This document shows, piece by piece, positions 16,037 through 26,831 of a DNA stretch of 45,595 nt (position 1 is the stretch's first letter; each line of letters starts with the position of its first letter). The translations under genes were made by a program, and so were the position numbers. Below the pieces are notes generated by a model that was given only the letters and a program-made list of their open reading frames with translations, was not told where the DNA came from and did not search any database. Source of the stretch: Lachnospiraceae bacterium (lineage in GTDB: Bacteria > Bacillota > Clostridia > Lachnospirales > Lachnospiraceae); contig BLMD01000181.1 of NCBI GenBank assembly GCA_011959925.1, positions 1 to 45,595 on the forward strand, given 5' to 3'.

Positions 16037-18595
16037 ATGGATATTGAAAAAGGAAATCTGGAACTGTTATTTTTAAAAATACCATATACGAAGATAACAA
16101 AAAAACCGACATTAGAGAAATCAGGGCATGATTACAGACAGGTAAATAAAGATCTTTATATGCAATATGCCCAGAATGTATTTTCCAATTATTCGGAAGA
16201 TGAACGATATCATCATTATCAAAAACTGCTTCAGGATATGAAAAACAATCCGCAGGGAAATTGCAGCATCTTTCACTTTATTATGACAATTGCAAAAAAA
16301 CTTCTGGTCTATGACGGAAACGAAATGACCTGCCGGTTTCAGGAAATCCTGCGCTGGCGGGAAGTTTCTTTTTTGCTGGGGCAGGATTTTTTCACCTGTG
16401 CGTTTTTGGCGGCGCATGATCTGGAAAAAGGATATCAGTCGAAAAATTTTTCCTGGCTGCCGATCATACGCAGCAACGACAATCGCCTGCATAATATTTT
16501 AAAACGCGGCATGGCTGAGAATCATTTTCATTTGGCAGGATCTACCAAGGTATTTGAATTAAACTGGATCTGTCTGATGAACTTAATCGAAGGCAGAATG
16601 CACGATTTTAAGAAACTGCCTGCGGCGCTGCAGGTTCATTCTGTGGATCGGATTCGGAGTGAGGGAAACAGAGAAAGCTTTTATGCAGAATGCCAAAGAG
16701 CGGCGCTTTACCGGGTCTATCTGTTTTCAGTCCTCAAGCAGGATTACGCACTAAAGGAAAGAATAGAAAAACTGGTGCAGAAAGCAGACCGGGAAGAACC
16801 GATGGAGCGTCTGACGGCAGAGATTCAGGATATGATCGTGCTGGCAAAATATTTGTACGGGGCAAAAATAGAAAGCGCCGGTTCATCAGAGACCGACAGA
16901 ACGATAAAATGGAAGCAGATTAAAAAAGGTTCTGTTCTGGATTATGCATTTGAAAAGGATATGGCAGATAAAAATGACAGAGATTGCTGTCTTTTAACGG
17001 GAGAACGGCGTTTTTTGTACGAATGTTACAAAGCGTCTGTCACCGGAGCATTTAGCGGATATCAAAAAAATCTGTTTTATATCTATTTATCGATCCGCAC
17101 CCATTTCCGCGGAGAATTGATACAAATCAACAGACAGGTGGGATTTGCAAATTTCAGCAATTATCAGGACAGAAAAGAGATTTTTATTGAAGGACAGAAA
17201 GAATACGAAGATGAATTGATTCGCCTGGCGTTAAATGAAACGATGCGGAAACAAAATATCGTTTCCCTGGAAGCAAGGATCTGCCCAAAAAACAGCGCGG
17301 CAAAATTATATCAAAGTATTACAAAAAGCCAGAATATTGCAAAAAGCGAAACAAAAGCAGAAGAAAAAGTGATCTATGTGCTGCATTTTCCGAAAAAGAA
17401 AGATCAGGCGTTTAGTGCAGGTACGCCGCGCAACCAAAACGTTCGAATGGCTTCGTTTCGACAGGCAAGAAGCATTGCGGCTTTGTTGGAAAAGGAAACG
17501 GATATCAATGAAAAGATTCGTGGAATTGATGCCTGTTCCAGTGAAATTGCCTGCCGTCCGGAAGCGTTCGGACAGGTATTCCGTTATTTGCTGGATTTGG
17601 AATTTCCATGTAAGAAAGGCGGTATGAAAACAAAACTGCATGCAACATATCATGCCGGTGAAGACTTTTTGGATATTGCAGACGGGCTTCGTGCAATCGA
17701 CGAGGCAATAGAATTCTGCGGGCTGGAACGAGGAAGCAGGATCGGACATGCGCTGGCGCTTGGTATTTCTCCCTGGGATTACTATAAATATAAAGGATGT
17801 AAGCTGACACTTCCCAAGCAGGTTCTGTTGGATGATCTTGCCTGGATATTAGCCAAAGCAGACGAAACGGGATGCATCATAGAAAATCAGTTGCGAGCAG
17901 AATTAAAAGAACGATTTTATCATCTTTATGAAGAAATATACGGAGAACATGTGAGTACAAAAAACAAGGTATCTGTATGGGATTATTATCAAAGCTGGAA
18001 ACTGCGGGGCGATCAGCCTGCTTTTTACCGGTTAGAAGAGGAGGAATTTTTAAAACAGCTGACAAGGAAGCAGATTCAAAGATTTGACAGATACGGGTGG
18101 AACCATAAGGCAGGCAGTCATATCAGAAAAACGGAATGCGCCAGAAATTTATATTTTGCCTACCATTATAATCAAAACGTCAGACTAACCGGCGATGAAA
18201 AGACAGAATGGAAAATGGATCAAAGATACGCGGATCTTATTTATCAGCTTCAGGAAAAAATGATACAAAAACTGGTGCAGGAGGGAATCGGAATCGAAAC
18301 AAATCCGTCGTCGAACTATCTGATCGGTACCATTCAAAAATACGATGAACATCCCATCTTACGTTTTAACTCCAGAAAATTAAAAGATGTTCCGAAGAAC
18401 ATGTCGTTACATGTATCCATGAATACGGATGATCAGGGGGTATTCGATACATTGCTGGAAAATGAATATGCATTGATGGCCATGGCTTTGAAAAAAGCAA
18501 AAGATGAGAATCATCAGCCGTTATATGATATCGAAGATATTTACGAGTGGATCGATTATGTGCGGAAAATGGGAGTTGAGCAGGTGTTTGTATAA
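16037..18595 (+). CDS. rdrB: RADAR system adenosine deaminase RdrB
   Basis: RdrB is the deaminase half of RADAR; known homologues form large shells and deaminate adenosine or ATP. This 852-residue protein keeps every metal and catalytic motif of the adenosine deaminase superfamily. These are HFH at residues 163-165, HAGE at 539-542 (metal His and catalytic Glu), RIGHALALG with His571, and NTDDQG with Asp798-Asp799. The long insertions between HxH and HAGE and the extended N-terminus make it far larger than housekeeping adenosine deaminases (about 330-350 residues), as expected for RdrB. It is co-transcribed with rdrA and not part of any purine operon. Activity is predicted because no key residue is missing. 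Confidence 0.87.
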   Translation: MDIEKGNLELLFLKIPYTKITKKPTLEKSGHDYRQVNKDLYMQYAQNVFSNYSEDERYHHYQKLLQDMKNNPQGNCSIFHFIMTIAKKLLVYDGNEMTCRFQEILRWREVSFLLGQDFFTCAFLAAHDLEKGYQSKNFSWLPIIRSNDNRLHNILKRGMAENHFHLAGSTKVFELNWICLMNLIEGRMHDFKKLPAALQVHSVDRIRSEGNRESFYAECQRAALYRVYLFSVLKQDYALKERIEKLVQKADREEPMERLTAEIQDMIVLAKYLYGAKIESAGSSETDRTIKWKQIKKGSVLDYAFEKDMADKNDRDCCLLTGERRFLYECYKASVTGAFSGYQKNLFYIYLSIRTHFRGELIQINRQVGFANFSNYQDRKEIFIEGQKEYEDELIRLALNETMRKQNIVSLEARICPKNSAAKLYQSITKSQNIAKSETKAEEKVIYVLHFPKKKDQAFSAGTPRNQNVRMASFRQARSIAALLEKETDINEKIRGIDACSSEIACRPEAFGQVFRYLLDLEFPCKKGGMKTKLHATYHAGEDFLDIADGLRAIDEAIEFCGLERGSRIGHALALGISPWDYYKYKGCKLTLPKQVLLDDLAWILAKADETGCIIENQLRAELKERFYHLYEEIYGEHVSTKNKVSVWDYYQSWKLRGDQPAFYRLEEEEFLKQLTRKQIQRFDRYGWNHKAGSHIRKTECARNLYFAYHYNQNVRLTGDEKTEWKMDQRYADLIYQLQEKMIQKLVQEGIGIETNPSSNYLIGTIQKYDEHPILRFNSRKLKDVPKNMSLHVSMNTDDQGVFDTLLENEYALMAMALKKAKDENHQPLYDIEDIYEWIDYVRKMGVEQVFV

Positions 18596-18672
18596 AAAAT
18601 ACAATAAGTACAGGGAATTTCCGGAAATAATCATAACAATTTTTATATTTTGCACAAACAATGAGGATAAAC

Positions 18673-18688
18673 TTGTGAAAATTCACAA
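18673..18688. promoter_or_regulatory. Candidate operator upstream of the GH95 gene
   Basis: TTGTGAA-AA-TTCACAA is a perfect inverted repeat with 7-base arms. It lies about 30 bases before the -10 box, overlapping and just upstream of where a -35 region would be. It lacks the central CG of a CcpA cre site, so another regulator is more likely. Confidence 0.45.
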
Positions 18689-18716
18689 AAATAAAGTAGA
18701 AAAGCATGTTTTTTTG

Positions 18717-18725
18717 TGATATACT
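18717..18725 (+). promoter_or_regulatory. Extended -10 promoter for the GH95 gene
   Basis: TGA directly before TATACT gives an extended -10; no clear -35 is present. AGAAGGGAG (about 18755-18763) precedes the ATG at 18770. Confidence 0.5.
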
Positions 18726-18769
18726 GAACACAGATTTATCAACTTTTATAGAGGAGAAGGGAGTATAGT

Positions 18770-21700
18770 ATGAGGATAAAAACAATTACAAAGCTGTTGT
18801 CAGCAGTGTTATCGGCTTCGATATTAGCCGCATCCGTGCCGACGGCATTACTGGCGGAACCTGCGGTGCCGGCAGAAGCCGGTGAAACAACAACGGAAAG
18901 AAATCCGCTGAGGTTATGGTATAATACCGCGGCTGAAAATTGGCAGGAGCAGACGCTTCCGATTGGAAACGGTGATATCGGAGCCAATATTTACGGCGGA
19001 ATTGCAAGCGAACATCTGACATTTAATGAAAAGACCTTATGGACAGGAGGTCCCAGCAATTCCAGACCAAACTATAACGGGGGTAATTTAGAAAACGTAG
19101 GAAACGAGGGGCAGCTGGTAAAAGAAATTCAGGAGTTGTTTGCGGCGGGAAATTCAACGGCAGCCACTAACAAATGCAGTACACTGATCGGTGCGCAAAA
19201 TGGTTATGGCGCTTATCAGGCGTGGGGAGATATTTATTTTGATTATGAGGGAGTGACTGCCTCAGCCGCACAGGAGTATGTCAGGGACCTTGACCTTGAG
19301 ACAGCATTGTCAACGGTAAGCTTTCAGGCAGACGATACGAGATATACGAGAGAATATTTTGTCAGCAATCCGGATAATGTTCTGGTGGCAAAGCTTTCTG
19401 CAGAGGGAAGCCGGAAATTGAATGTAAACGTCCGGTTTACATCGAAGCAGGGTGTTACGGCAATGGCTTCCGGCGATACGCTTCTGGTAGCGGGAAGCGT
19501 TTCTGACAATCAGTTAAAATTTGATTCTGTGTTAAAGGTGGTAAATGAAGGAGGAAGCGTAACGGAAGACGGAGCGAGTCTTCAGGTTCGGGATGCTTCA
19601 TCGATTACCGTCTATGTATCAGCAGCGACGGATTATAAAAATATTTATAAAACTTATCGTACAGGAGAAACGAGCGAAGAACTTCATGCCAGAGTGGCAG
19701 AAGATGTTGATGCAGCGGCACAGAAAGGATATGACGCGGTAAAAAGAGATCATATTGCAGATTACAGGGAATTGTTTTCACGCATGACGTTAGATCTTGG
19801 GGCTGAGGTTTCCGATAAGCCGACGAATGATCTGTTAGCTGCATATAAGGAAAATACTGCAAGTGAAGCGGAGAGAAGGCAGTTAGAAACGATGCTGTTT
19901 CAATATGGAAGGTATCTCACCATTGCTTCTTCCAGAGAAAACTCTCAGCTTCCGTCCAATCTTCAGGGTGTCTGGAATGATTCAAATTCACCGCAATGGG
20001 CTTCGGATTATCACTTAAATGTAAATCTGCAGATGAATTACTGGCCGACATATGTGACAAATCTGTCGGAATGCGCAGATCCACTGATCCGTTATGTAGA
20101 CTCTCTGCGCGAGCCGGGAAGGGAGACGGCAAGAATTTATGCGGGTATTGTAACAGATGAAGAGCATCCGGAAAACGGATTTATGGCGCATACGCAGAAT
20201 ACGCCGTTTGGATGGACCTGTCCGGGCTGGGATTTTTCCTGGGGCTGGTCGCCGGCGGCAGTACCGTGGATTTTACAAAATTGCTGGGATTATTATGATT
20301 TTACAAGAGATGAGGAGTATCTGAAAGAAAATATCTATCCGATGATGAAGGAAGAGGCTGTGCTTTATGACCAGATGATGATCGAAGATGAAGACGGTAA
20401 GCTGGTATCTTCGCCGTCTTTTTCACCGGAGCACGGACCGTATACAAGCGGCAATACCTATGAGCAGTCGTTAATCTGGCAGCTTTACGAAGATGTGATT
20501 GAAGCGGCAGAAATTGTAGGGGAAGAAGATACGGAAAAAATAAACGGCTGGAAATCCAATCAGGAACGGTTAAAGGGACCGATTGAAATCGGTACGGACG
20601 GACAAATCAAAGAGTGGTATACAGAAACTACGCTGGGAAGCGTAGGAGGAGAAGGATACGGGCACAGACATCTTTCCCATATGCTTGGGCTGTTTCCCGG
20701 AGATTTGATTTCGGTGGAAACGCCGGAATGGCTGGAAGCGGCAAAAGTCTCCATGAACAACAGGACGGATGCAAGCACAGGCTGGGGCATGGGACAGAGA
20801 ATTAACACCTGGGCTAGGCTCGGAGAAGGAAATAAGGCATATAAGCTGATCACGGACTTGTTCAAAAACGGTATTTATGCAAATCTCTGGGATACGCATC
20901 CGCCGTTCCAGATTGACGGTAACTTCGGTTATACCGCAGGCGTAGCGGAGATGCTGGTTCAGAGCAACGTAGGGTATATCAATCTGCTTCCGGCGCTTCC
21001 GGACGTATGGCCCAAGGGAGAAGCAAACGGTCTGCTGGCAAGAGGAAATTTTGAAATTGACATGAGCTGGAGCAAAGGTCAGGTAGATACGGTAACCCTT
21101 ACATCCAATAAGGGAAATAAAGCAGTCATACAGTATAAAAACGTGATTCTGGCTATGGTTACAGATGCAGAAGGCAATCCGGTAGAAGTGGAAAAATTAA
21201 GCAATAACAGAATCTCATTTGACACGGAAGCAGGGAAAACATATAAAATTTCCGGTTTACCGGAAAAAGAAGAAGTCCCGTCTAATCTTAGAATTGAAAA
21301 TAAGGCAAAAGATACGGTAACACTTGCATGGGATGCAGTGGAATCGGAAGATGCGGTATATAATGTATACCGCAAAACAGAAGGCGGTGTGATCACACAG
21401 ATCGCTTCCGGAATCTCAGATACTTCTTATACGGATGCAGAAGCGTATGATATTTTAGGAACGCTCACGTATCAGGTAACGGCGGGTTCCGGAATGACTG
21501 AATCCATTATGAGCGCATCGGTCGAGAAAACAGAAGAGAGCCAGATGGTAGACGATACCAGTTCTGACATTACATATAGCGGCTGGGCAAAATGGGACGC
21601 AACCGGACATTACGGAGGATCCATTCAATATGTACAGAATCCGAACGGCAACGAAACCATAACACTCACTTTTACCGGATGCGGGATTGAAGTCCTTGCT

Positions 21701-23185
21701 CCGAAGAATGCAGACAGAGGATTTTTGGAAATCAGTATTGACGGTAAGGTTGTGGAAAAAGCAGATACCTATGCGTCCGGAGATTTGAAACAGCAGGTTG
21801 TATTCAGTAAAAAAGATCTGGATGCAGGAGAGCATACCATTGTTGTTAGAGCTGCCAATGAAAAAAATAGCAGCAGCAGAGGAACCAAGGTTGAATTTGA
21901 TGCATTCCGAATTTTTACATCAATAGTTACCCCGCCGTCACTTCCGTCAGACAGCCGATATCATGTACTTGCAGTAGAAGAGGGACGCGTGATGGCACAG
22001 TGGGAAGAGACAGAAGGTGCAGATTCCTATAACATCTATGTGAACGGGGAACTTGTAAGTACATCAGATAAACCATATGCATGGATTGCAGTGGAAGCAG
22101 GAGCGGAACGTACGATTGAAATTAAATCGGTGGCAAACGGCGTAGAATCCTCAGATGGTATTTCCTTTGGTACGACGGTACCGTCAGAACCGAAGACACC
22201 TGAAAAAGTAACCGGTCTTACCGCGGTAAGAGATACATCGGATCCTACTCTTGTACGGATTTCCTGGCAGGCGTCGGAAGGCGCAGAGAAATATCTGGTT
22301 TATCTGGATAATAAGCAAGTGGCAGTTACAGAAAATACCGAATTGTCGCTCGGCGGATTTGATACGGCGAAAGAATATACCATCTTAGTCTATGCAGTGG
22401 CAGGTCAGGACAATATCTCAGAATTTACAGAAGTTACGGTGGAAGCATGGAAAGAGATATCGGTGTCCATTTCGGTAGCTCAAAAGAGCAAAGAATTAAA
22501 GCCAGGAGAAATATATGTGATCAAAGCGTCTGCTGCACCGTCTGATGTTCATCTGATCTATCGCTCTTTAAATGATAAGATTGCAGCAGTAGATCAAAAC
22601 GGAAAAGTTACCGCAATTGCGGAAGGTGAAACGGATATTGCGATTACATGTATGGAAGATGCAAAGGCTTCGGTAACCGTACATATTAAAGTAATAAAAT
22701 CAGAAAGCAGCGGTTCCGATTCTGTTCCCACATTAAACAGTAAGGTGGAAGATGCAAATCTTGAGTACAGAGTGACCAAATCAGACGCCGTTAACGGTAC
22801 GGTAACAGTCTCCGGCGTAAAAGCGGCGGGCAAGAAGAAAAGTACGATCACAATTCCTGCGACGGTATCCAAAAATAATTATACCTTTAAAGTTACGGCA
22901 ATTGATAAAAATGTCTTTAAAAGCTGTAAGAAAAAATTAAAGAGTGTGATTATCGGAGCAAATGTGAACGAAATCGGAGCAAACTGCTTCCAAAAATGTA
23001 CGAAGTTAAAAAGTATTCGTTTTATGGGCACAATTGCACCGAAGAAAGTCGGAAAAAATGCATTTAAGAGAATAAAATCGAACTGCAAGATTTACTATCC
23101 AAAGAATATGCGCAAATCGGAACTCAAGAAATTAAAGAGTAAAATGAAGAGCGCAGGCAAAAAAGTAATATATAAGAAAAAGTAA
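18770..23185 (+). CDS. Secreted multidomain GH95 alpha-L-fucosidase
   Basis: GH95 enzymes remove terminal alpha-1,2-linked L-fucose (some prefer L-galactose) by inversion, as in mucin O-glycans. This 1471-residue protein has a signal peptide (about 1-35, cut near ALLAEP). The N-terminal sandwich contains PIGNGDIGANIYGG, and the helical barrel runs to about 720. Candidate catalytic residues are Glu554 (SFSPEHG), Asp716 (FQIDGNFGY) and Asn417/Asn419 (YHLNVNLQMN), by analogy with Bifidobacterium AfcA. Next come a fibronectin-III domain, a sugar-binding-like sandwich (GWAKWDATGHYGGS), two more FN3-like domains, a Big_2-like domain (about 1235-1315) and a terminal LRR_5/BspA-type module ending in a Lys-rich tail. 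No LPxTG anchor is seen. The enzyme probably acts outside the cell. Confidence 0.9.
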   Translation: MRIKTITKLLSAVLSASILAASVPTALLAEPAVPAEAGETTTERNPLRLWYNTAAENWQEQTLPIGNGDIGANIYGGIASEHLTFNEKTLWTGGPSNSRPNYNGGNLENVGNEGQLVKEIQELFAAGNSTAATNKCSTLIGAQNGYGAYQAWGDIYFDYEGVTASAAQEYVRDLDLETALSTVSFQADDTRYTREYFVSNPDNVLVAKLSAEGSRKLNVNVRFTSKQGVTAMASGDTLLVAGSVSDNQLKFDSVLKVVNEGGSVTEDGASLQVRDASSITVYVSAATDYKNIYKTYRTGETSEELHARVAEDVDAAAQKGYDAVKRDHIADYRELFSRMTLDLGAEVSDKPTNDLLAAYKENTASEAERRQLETMLFQYGRYLTIASSRENSQLPSNLQGVWNDSNSPQWASDYHLNVNLQMNYWPTYVTNLSECADPLIRYVDSLREPGRETARIYAGIVTDEEHPENGFMAHTQNTPFGWTCPGWDFSWGWSPAAVPWILQNCWDYYDFTRDEEYLKENIYPMMKEEAVLYDQMMIEDEDGKLVSSPSFSPEHGPYTSGNTYEQSLIWQLYEDVIEAAEIVGEEDTEKINGWKSNQERLKGPIEIGTDGQIKEWYTETTLGSVGGEGYGHRHLSHMLGLFPGDLISVETPEWLEAAKVSMNNRTDASTGWGMGQRINTWARLGEGNKAYKLITDLFKNGIYANLWDTHPPFQIDGNFGYTAGVAEMLVQSNVGYINLLPALPDVWPKGEANGLLARGNFEIDMSWSKGQVDTVTLTSNKGNKAVIQYKNVILAMVTDAEGNPVEVEKLSNNRISFDTEAGKTYKISGLPEKEEVPSNLRIENKAKDTVTLAWDAVESEDAVYNVYRKTEGGVITQIASGISDTSYTDAEAYDILGTLTYQVTAGSGMTESIMSASVEKTEESQMVDDTSSDITYSGWAKWDATGHYGGSIQYVQNPNGNETITLTFTGCGIEVLAPKNADRGFLEISIDGKVVEKADTYASGDLKQQVVFSKKDLDAGEHTIVVRAANEKNSSSRGTKVEFDAFRIFTSIVTPPSLPSDSRYHVLAVEEGRVMAQWEETEGADSYNIYVNGELVSTSDKPYAWIAVEAGAERTIEIKSVANGVESSDGISFGTTVPSEPKTPEKVTGLTAVRDTSDPTLVRISWQASEGAEKYLVYLDNKQVAVTENTELSLGGFDTAKEYTILVYAVAGQDNISEFTEVTVEAWKEISVSISVAQKSKELKPGEIYVIKASAAPSDVHLIYRSLNDKIAAVDQNGKVTAIAEGETDIAITCMEDAKASVTVHIKVIKSESSGSDSVPTLNSKVEDANLEYRVTKSDAVNGTVTVSGVKAAGKKKSTITIPATVSKNNYTFKVTAIDKNVFKSCKKKLKSVIIGANVNEIGANCFQKCTKLKSIRFMGTIAPKKVGKNAFKRIKSNCKIYYPKNMRKSELKKLKSKMKSAGKKVIYKKK

Positions 23186-23189
23186 AAAA

Positions 23190-23229
23190 AGCAGAGAAGC
23201 TTGTTGCTTTGCAACGGCTTCTCTGTTTA
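23190..23229 (+). terminator. Terminator-like hairpin after the GH95 gene
   Basis: GCAGAGAAGC...GTTGC (23191-23207) pairs with GCAACGGCTTCTCTGT (23211-23226) around a TTT loop. Only a short T-run follows. Confidence 0.7.
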
Positions 23230-23268
23230 CAATTATAGTAAGATTGTTGTGAAAAAGGGGAAACAAAC

Positions 23269-26200
23269 ATGCAAAGAAAAACAATCTTAAAGTTATGTTC
23301 TGGAGTTATTTCGGCGGCTGTGCTGATGACTTCCATACCTGTATCGATGTTGTCGAAACCGGCAGAAACGGGAAAGGCTAAAGCAGAGAAAAAAGAGGAA
23401 AATCTGCTGAAACTTTAGTATGATGAATCAGCCGTTGAGGGGGCTGCACAGGCACAACTGACTGCCGAAAACGATATCTGGGAACAGTACACACTTCCGA
23501 TCGGCAACAGTTTTATGGGAGCAAATGTTTACGGCGAAATTGTAAACGCATTTATTGCAGGAGATATCGAAAATGCGGAGACGATCTGCGGGCAGCAGCT
23601 GGTAGGGATATCAAGCGGATACGGCGAGTATCAGTCCTGGGGCGATCTCTATCTGACGTTTCAAAACCTGAATGCGGATAAGAGCACAAATTATGAACGT
23701 AATCTGGACTTAACAACCGGTATTGCAAATGTGGATTTTACTATCGGAGATACGGATTATCACAGAGAATACTTTGTCAGTTATCCGGACAATGTTCTTG
23801 CCATGAAACTGACGGCAACGAAAGAGACGCTTGATTTTAATGTCCGGTTTCCTGCGGATAACGACGATTTGAATGAAAACCAAAAAAAGTTGTTGCTTAT
23901 GAAACAGAAGCCGCATCCAATGTAGGAACGATTGTAATGGCAGGGCATCTGCCGGACAATCAGATGAAAATGAATTCCATGCTGAAATTGGAGACAAACG
24001 GAACGGTTACGGAAGGTGAGGACGGAGAATCGCTGAATGTTGCCGGGGCAGGCGAAGTAATCATTTATATTTCGGCGGACACGGATTACAAAAATCAATA
24101 TCCGCATTGCCGTACCGGAGAAACCGATCAGCAGCTTGCAGAAAGCGTTGCAAAAGACGTTCTGGATGCGTCGGAAATGGGATTTGAGGTAGTGAAAAAC
24201 AGACATTTGACAGATTATCAGAGATTATTTGGAAGAGTGAAGTTGGATATCGGATAGACGTTTTCCGAAAAACGACAGACGAGCTGCTTACGGCATATAA
24301 GACGGATGCAGCTTTGGAAGAAAAGAAACTCTATGAAGCATTGCCGTATCAGTACGGCAGGTATCTGACGATTGCCTCTTCCAGAGAAGGAGATCTGCCT
24401 TCTAATCTGCAGGGAGTATGGCAGAACCGGACAACAGGCATAGAATGGGGCAGTGATTATCATATGAATGTAAATCTTCAGATGAATTACTGGCCGACAT
24501 ATTCTTCTAATCTTTCGGAATGTGCAATACCGCTGATCGAGTATGTGGATTCCCTAAGAATGCCGGGGCGCGTCACGGCGGAGTCTTATTTCGGAATTGA
24601 AAGCAAACCGGGAGAAGCAAACGGATTTAGTGCACATACGCAAAATACCCCGTTTGGCTGGACCTGTCCCGGCTGGAGTTTTGACTGGGGCTGGTCGCCG
24701 GCAGCGGTACCATGGATCCTGCAGAATTGCTGGGAATATTATGAGTATACCGGTGACGTAGAATATATGAGAAAGAATCTTTATCCGATGCTGAGAGAGG
24801 AAGCGATTCTCTACGATCAGATACTGGTAGACAGCGGCGTGAAAATCACGTTGGAAGACGGTACGGAAAGCACGCGTTTAGTTTCCGCACCGGCATATTC
24901 GCCGGAATGGGGTGAACGTACCTTAGGTAACGTTTATGAAAACAGTTTGATCTGGCAGCTGTATGAAGATGCAGCGATAGCGGCAGATATTTTAAATGTA
25001 GATGAAGATCTGGCGGAGCATTGGAGAGAAAACCAGAGCAGGCTTTCCCCGATTGAAATCGGCGACAGCGGTCAGATTAAGGAATGGTTTAATGAAACCA
25101 CGGTAAATCTAGGGCAGCATCGTCATATGTCTCATCTTTTGGGGTTGTATCCGGGAGATCTGATCGCAATGGATAACGAGGAATGGCGCGAGGCAGCGCA
25201 GGTGTCTCTGGGATACGCATCCGCCGTTCCAGATTGACGGAAACATTGTGCTTACATGGGACGCGGTAGCAGGCGCTGCTTCTTATCATGTCTACCGAAA
25301 AACAGCAAACAGTTATGAGAAAATCCGAACGACGGCAAATCTTACTTATACGGATGCCGGAAGAGTTGATTTTGCAGAAGCTGAAAAATACTATGTTGCA
25401 GCCGTATCTGCGGACGGAAAGGAAGGAGAGCATTCCGAAATCGTCAGCATCAAACGTCCGATCCGATGGGTCGACAACACGAATGAAGGAATTGAATATA
25501 ACGGAAATTGGGGTACATGATCCGATGGCAAGCATTACGGAGGATCGATACACTTTGTGGAAACGATGACCGGGGATGAAACCATTGAATTTGCATTCAA
25601 AGGAACAGGGATCGATGTCATAGCTCCTAAAAACTCCGGACGTTACGGAGAACTCAAAGTATATATTGACGAAGAAGAAACGGGCATTGCAAACTGCAAC
25701 TCCGACAGCGGCCTTGCCAAGCAGGTCGTTTTTTCTAAACGGGACCTGGAGGACGGAACCCATACCATTAAATTAACAGCGGAAGGGCAGTCAGGCAGAA
25801 AAATAGAATTTGATGCATTTACGGTATACGAAAAAGGATGGGAGAACATTCCCGAAATTAATGTTTCGTTTGATTTAGAAAAAACGCCGTTGTCCGGTTC
25901 TGCGCCTGCGTCACAAACCGTGCTGGCAGGAAGCAGTATCGTATTGCCTGCCTGCAGCGCATCCGTGACGGATTATCGGTTTGCCGGATGGAACGACGGA
26001 AAAAAAGTTTATGCAGCAAACAGAGAATATAAAGTATTGTCGGCAGACATGACATTTACAGCCGTATGGGAGCGGACAGCGCAGACGGTTACAAAGCAGT
26101 GTACCATGACGGTAAATCCGCCTGCAGCCGCAGCTGTCACAGAGGTTAGTCTGGAAAAAGACAGAATCGTTTTAAAGAAAGAAGATACGACTTCTCTGGT

Positions 26201-26831
26201 TGCCACGGTAACGCCATATTTTGGAACGGAAAAAAATATTGCGTGGTCGGTAGATGACAGTTCTGTTGCAGAAGTTAATGAAGACGGAGTGATTACGGGC
26301 AAAGCTGTCGGTAAAGCGACTGTCACGGCTACGGCAAATGGAAAATCGGATTCCTGTGAAGTATATGTTGTGGAGCATATAAACATATCCGGCAGGCAGG
26401 AATTGCTCTTTACGCTTCAGACACTAAAGGATCTTGCGGAAAAATACGGAACGGATGATTACGATGCACAGGTTGCAGAAATAGAGAAGCTGCTTGAGAA
26501 CGGAGATGCCCTTTTACAGACAGAAATAGAAGAGAGTATAACAAAAATCGACAGGGCAGAAGCCACACTGATCAAGAAAGGATTGAATCTTGCAATTACA
26601 GATGCAGATCATCTTGATTTGAACGGATATACCGCCGATACCGTGCAGGCAGTCCGCGATGCGTTGGAAAAGGCAAAAGTCGTACAGAGTAAAGAAGATG
26701 CAACGGTTAGCGAGATGAAAATAGCGCTTCAGAAGCTGCCGTTTATTCGGCAGCTTCTGTTCATGATAAGCAGGCAGATAAAAGAAAAGGAAGGAAGATA
26801 TGCGAAAAAAACAAAATTAAAAATATTGTAG
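23269..26831 (+). pseudogene. Decayed GH95 paralogue (multiple stops, frameshifts and deletions)
   Basis: It begins with an intact start and signal peptide (ATG 23269, after AAAAAGGGG) and follows the neighbouring GH95 protein along its length. Lesions seen: TAG at 23416 where Trp is expected (LKL*YDE); loss of about 40 codons after GANVYGEI; a frameshift at an A7 run (23882-23888); and a frameshift near 24255. A large deletion leaves only a 36-base scrap (25205-25240), identical to 20884-20919, around the catalytic Asp codon and out of frame. TGA at 25518 replaces a Trp. The remaining 3' frame encodes a sugar-binding-like domain, an InlB/Flg_new-type repeat, a Big_2-like domain (TEVSLEKDRIVLKKEDTTSL onward) and a FIVAR-like helical segment. 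No functional enzyme can be made. Confidence 0.88.
26730..26759. repeat. Perfect inverted repeat at the end of the GH95 relic
   Basis: CAGAAGCTGCCG, loop TTTATT, CGGCAGCTTCTG: a 12-bp perfect stem. It lies where the FIVAR-like reading frame stops making sense. It has no clear T-run, so termination is uncertain. It may mark a deletion junction or be an old terminator. Confidence 0.6.

Noticed and set aside
16037-18595. rdrB as a housekeeping adenosine deaminase or AMP deaminase
   Set aside because: It is more than twice the length of adenosine deaminases, has large insertions between motifs and is paired with an ATPase of RdrA size.
18596-18719. Small open frame continuing past the end of rdrB
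   Set aside because: It is low-complexity, AT-rich and has no ribosome binding site; the region is better read as the fucosidase promoter region.
23882-23888. Frameshift in the GH95 relic as a homopolymer sequencing error
   Set aside because: An A7 run could be misread, but independent stop codons and large deletions elsewhere show real decay.
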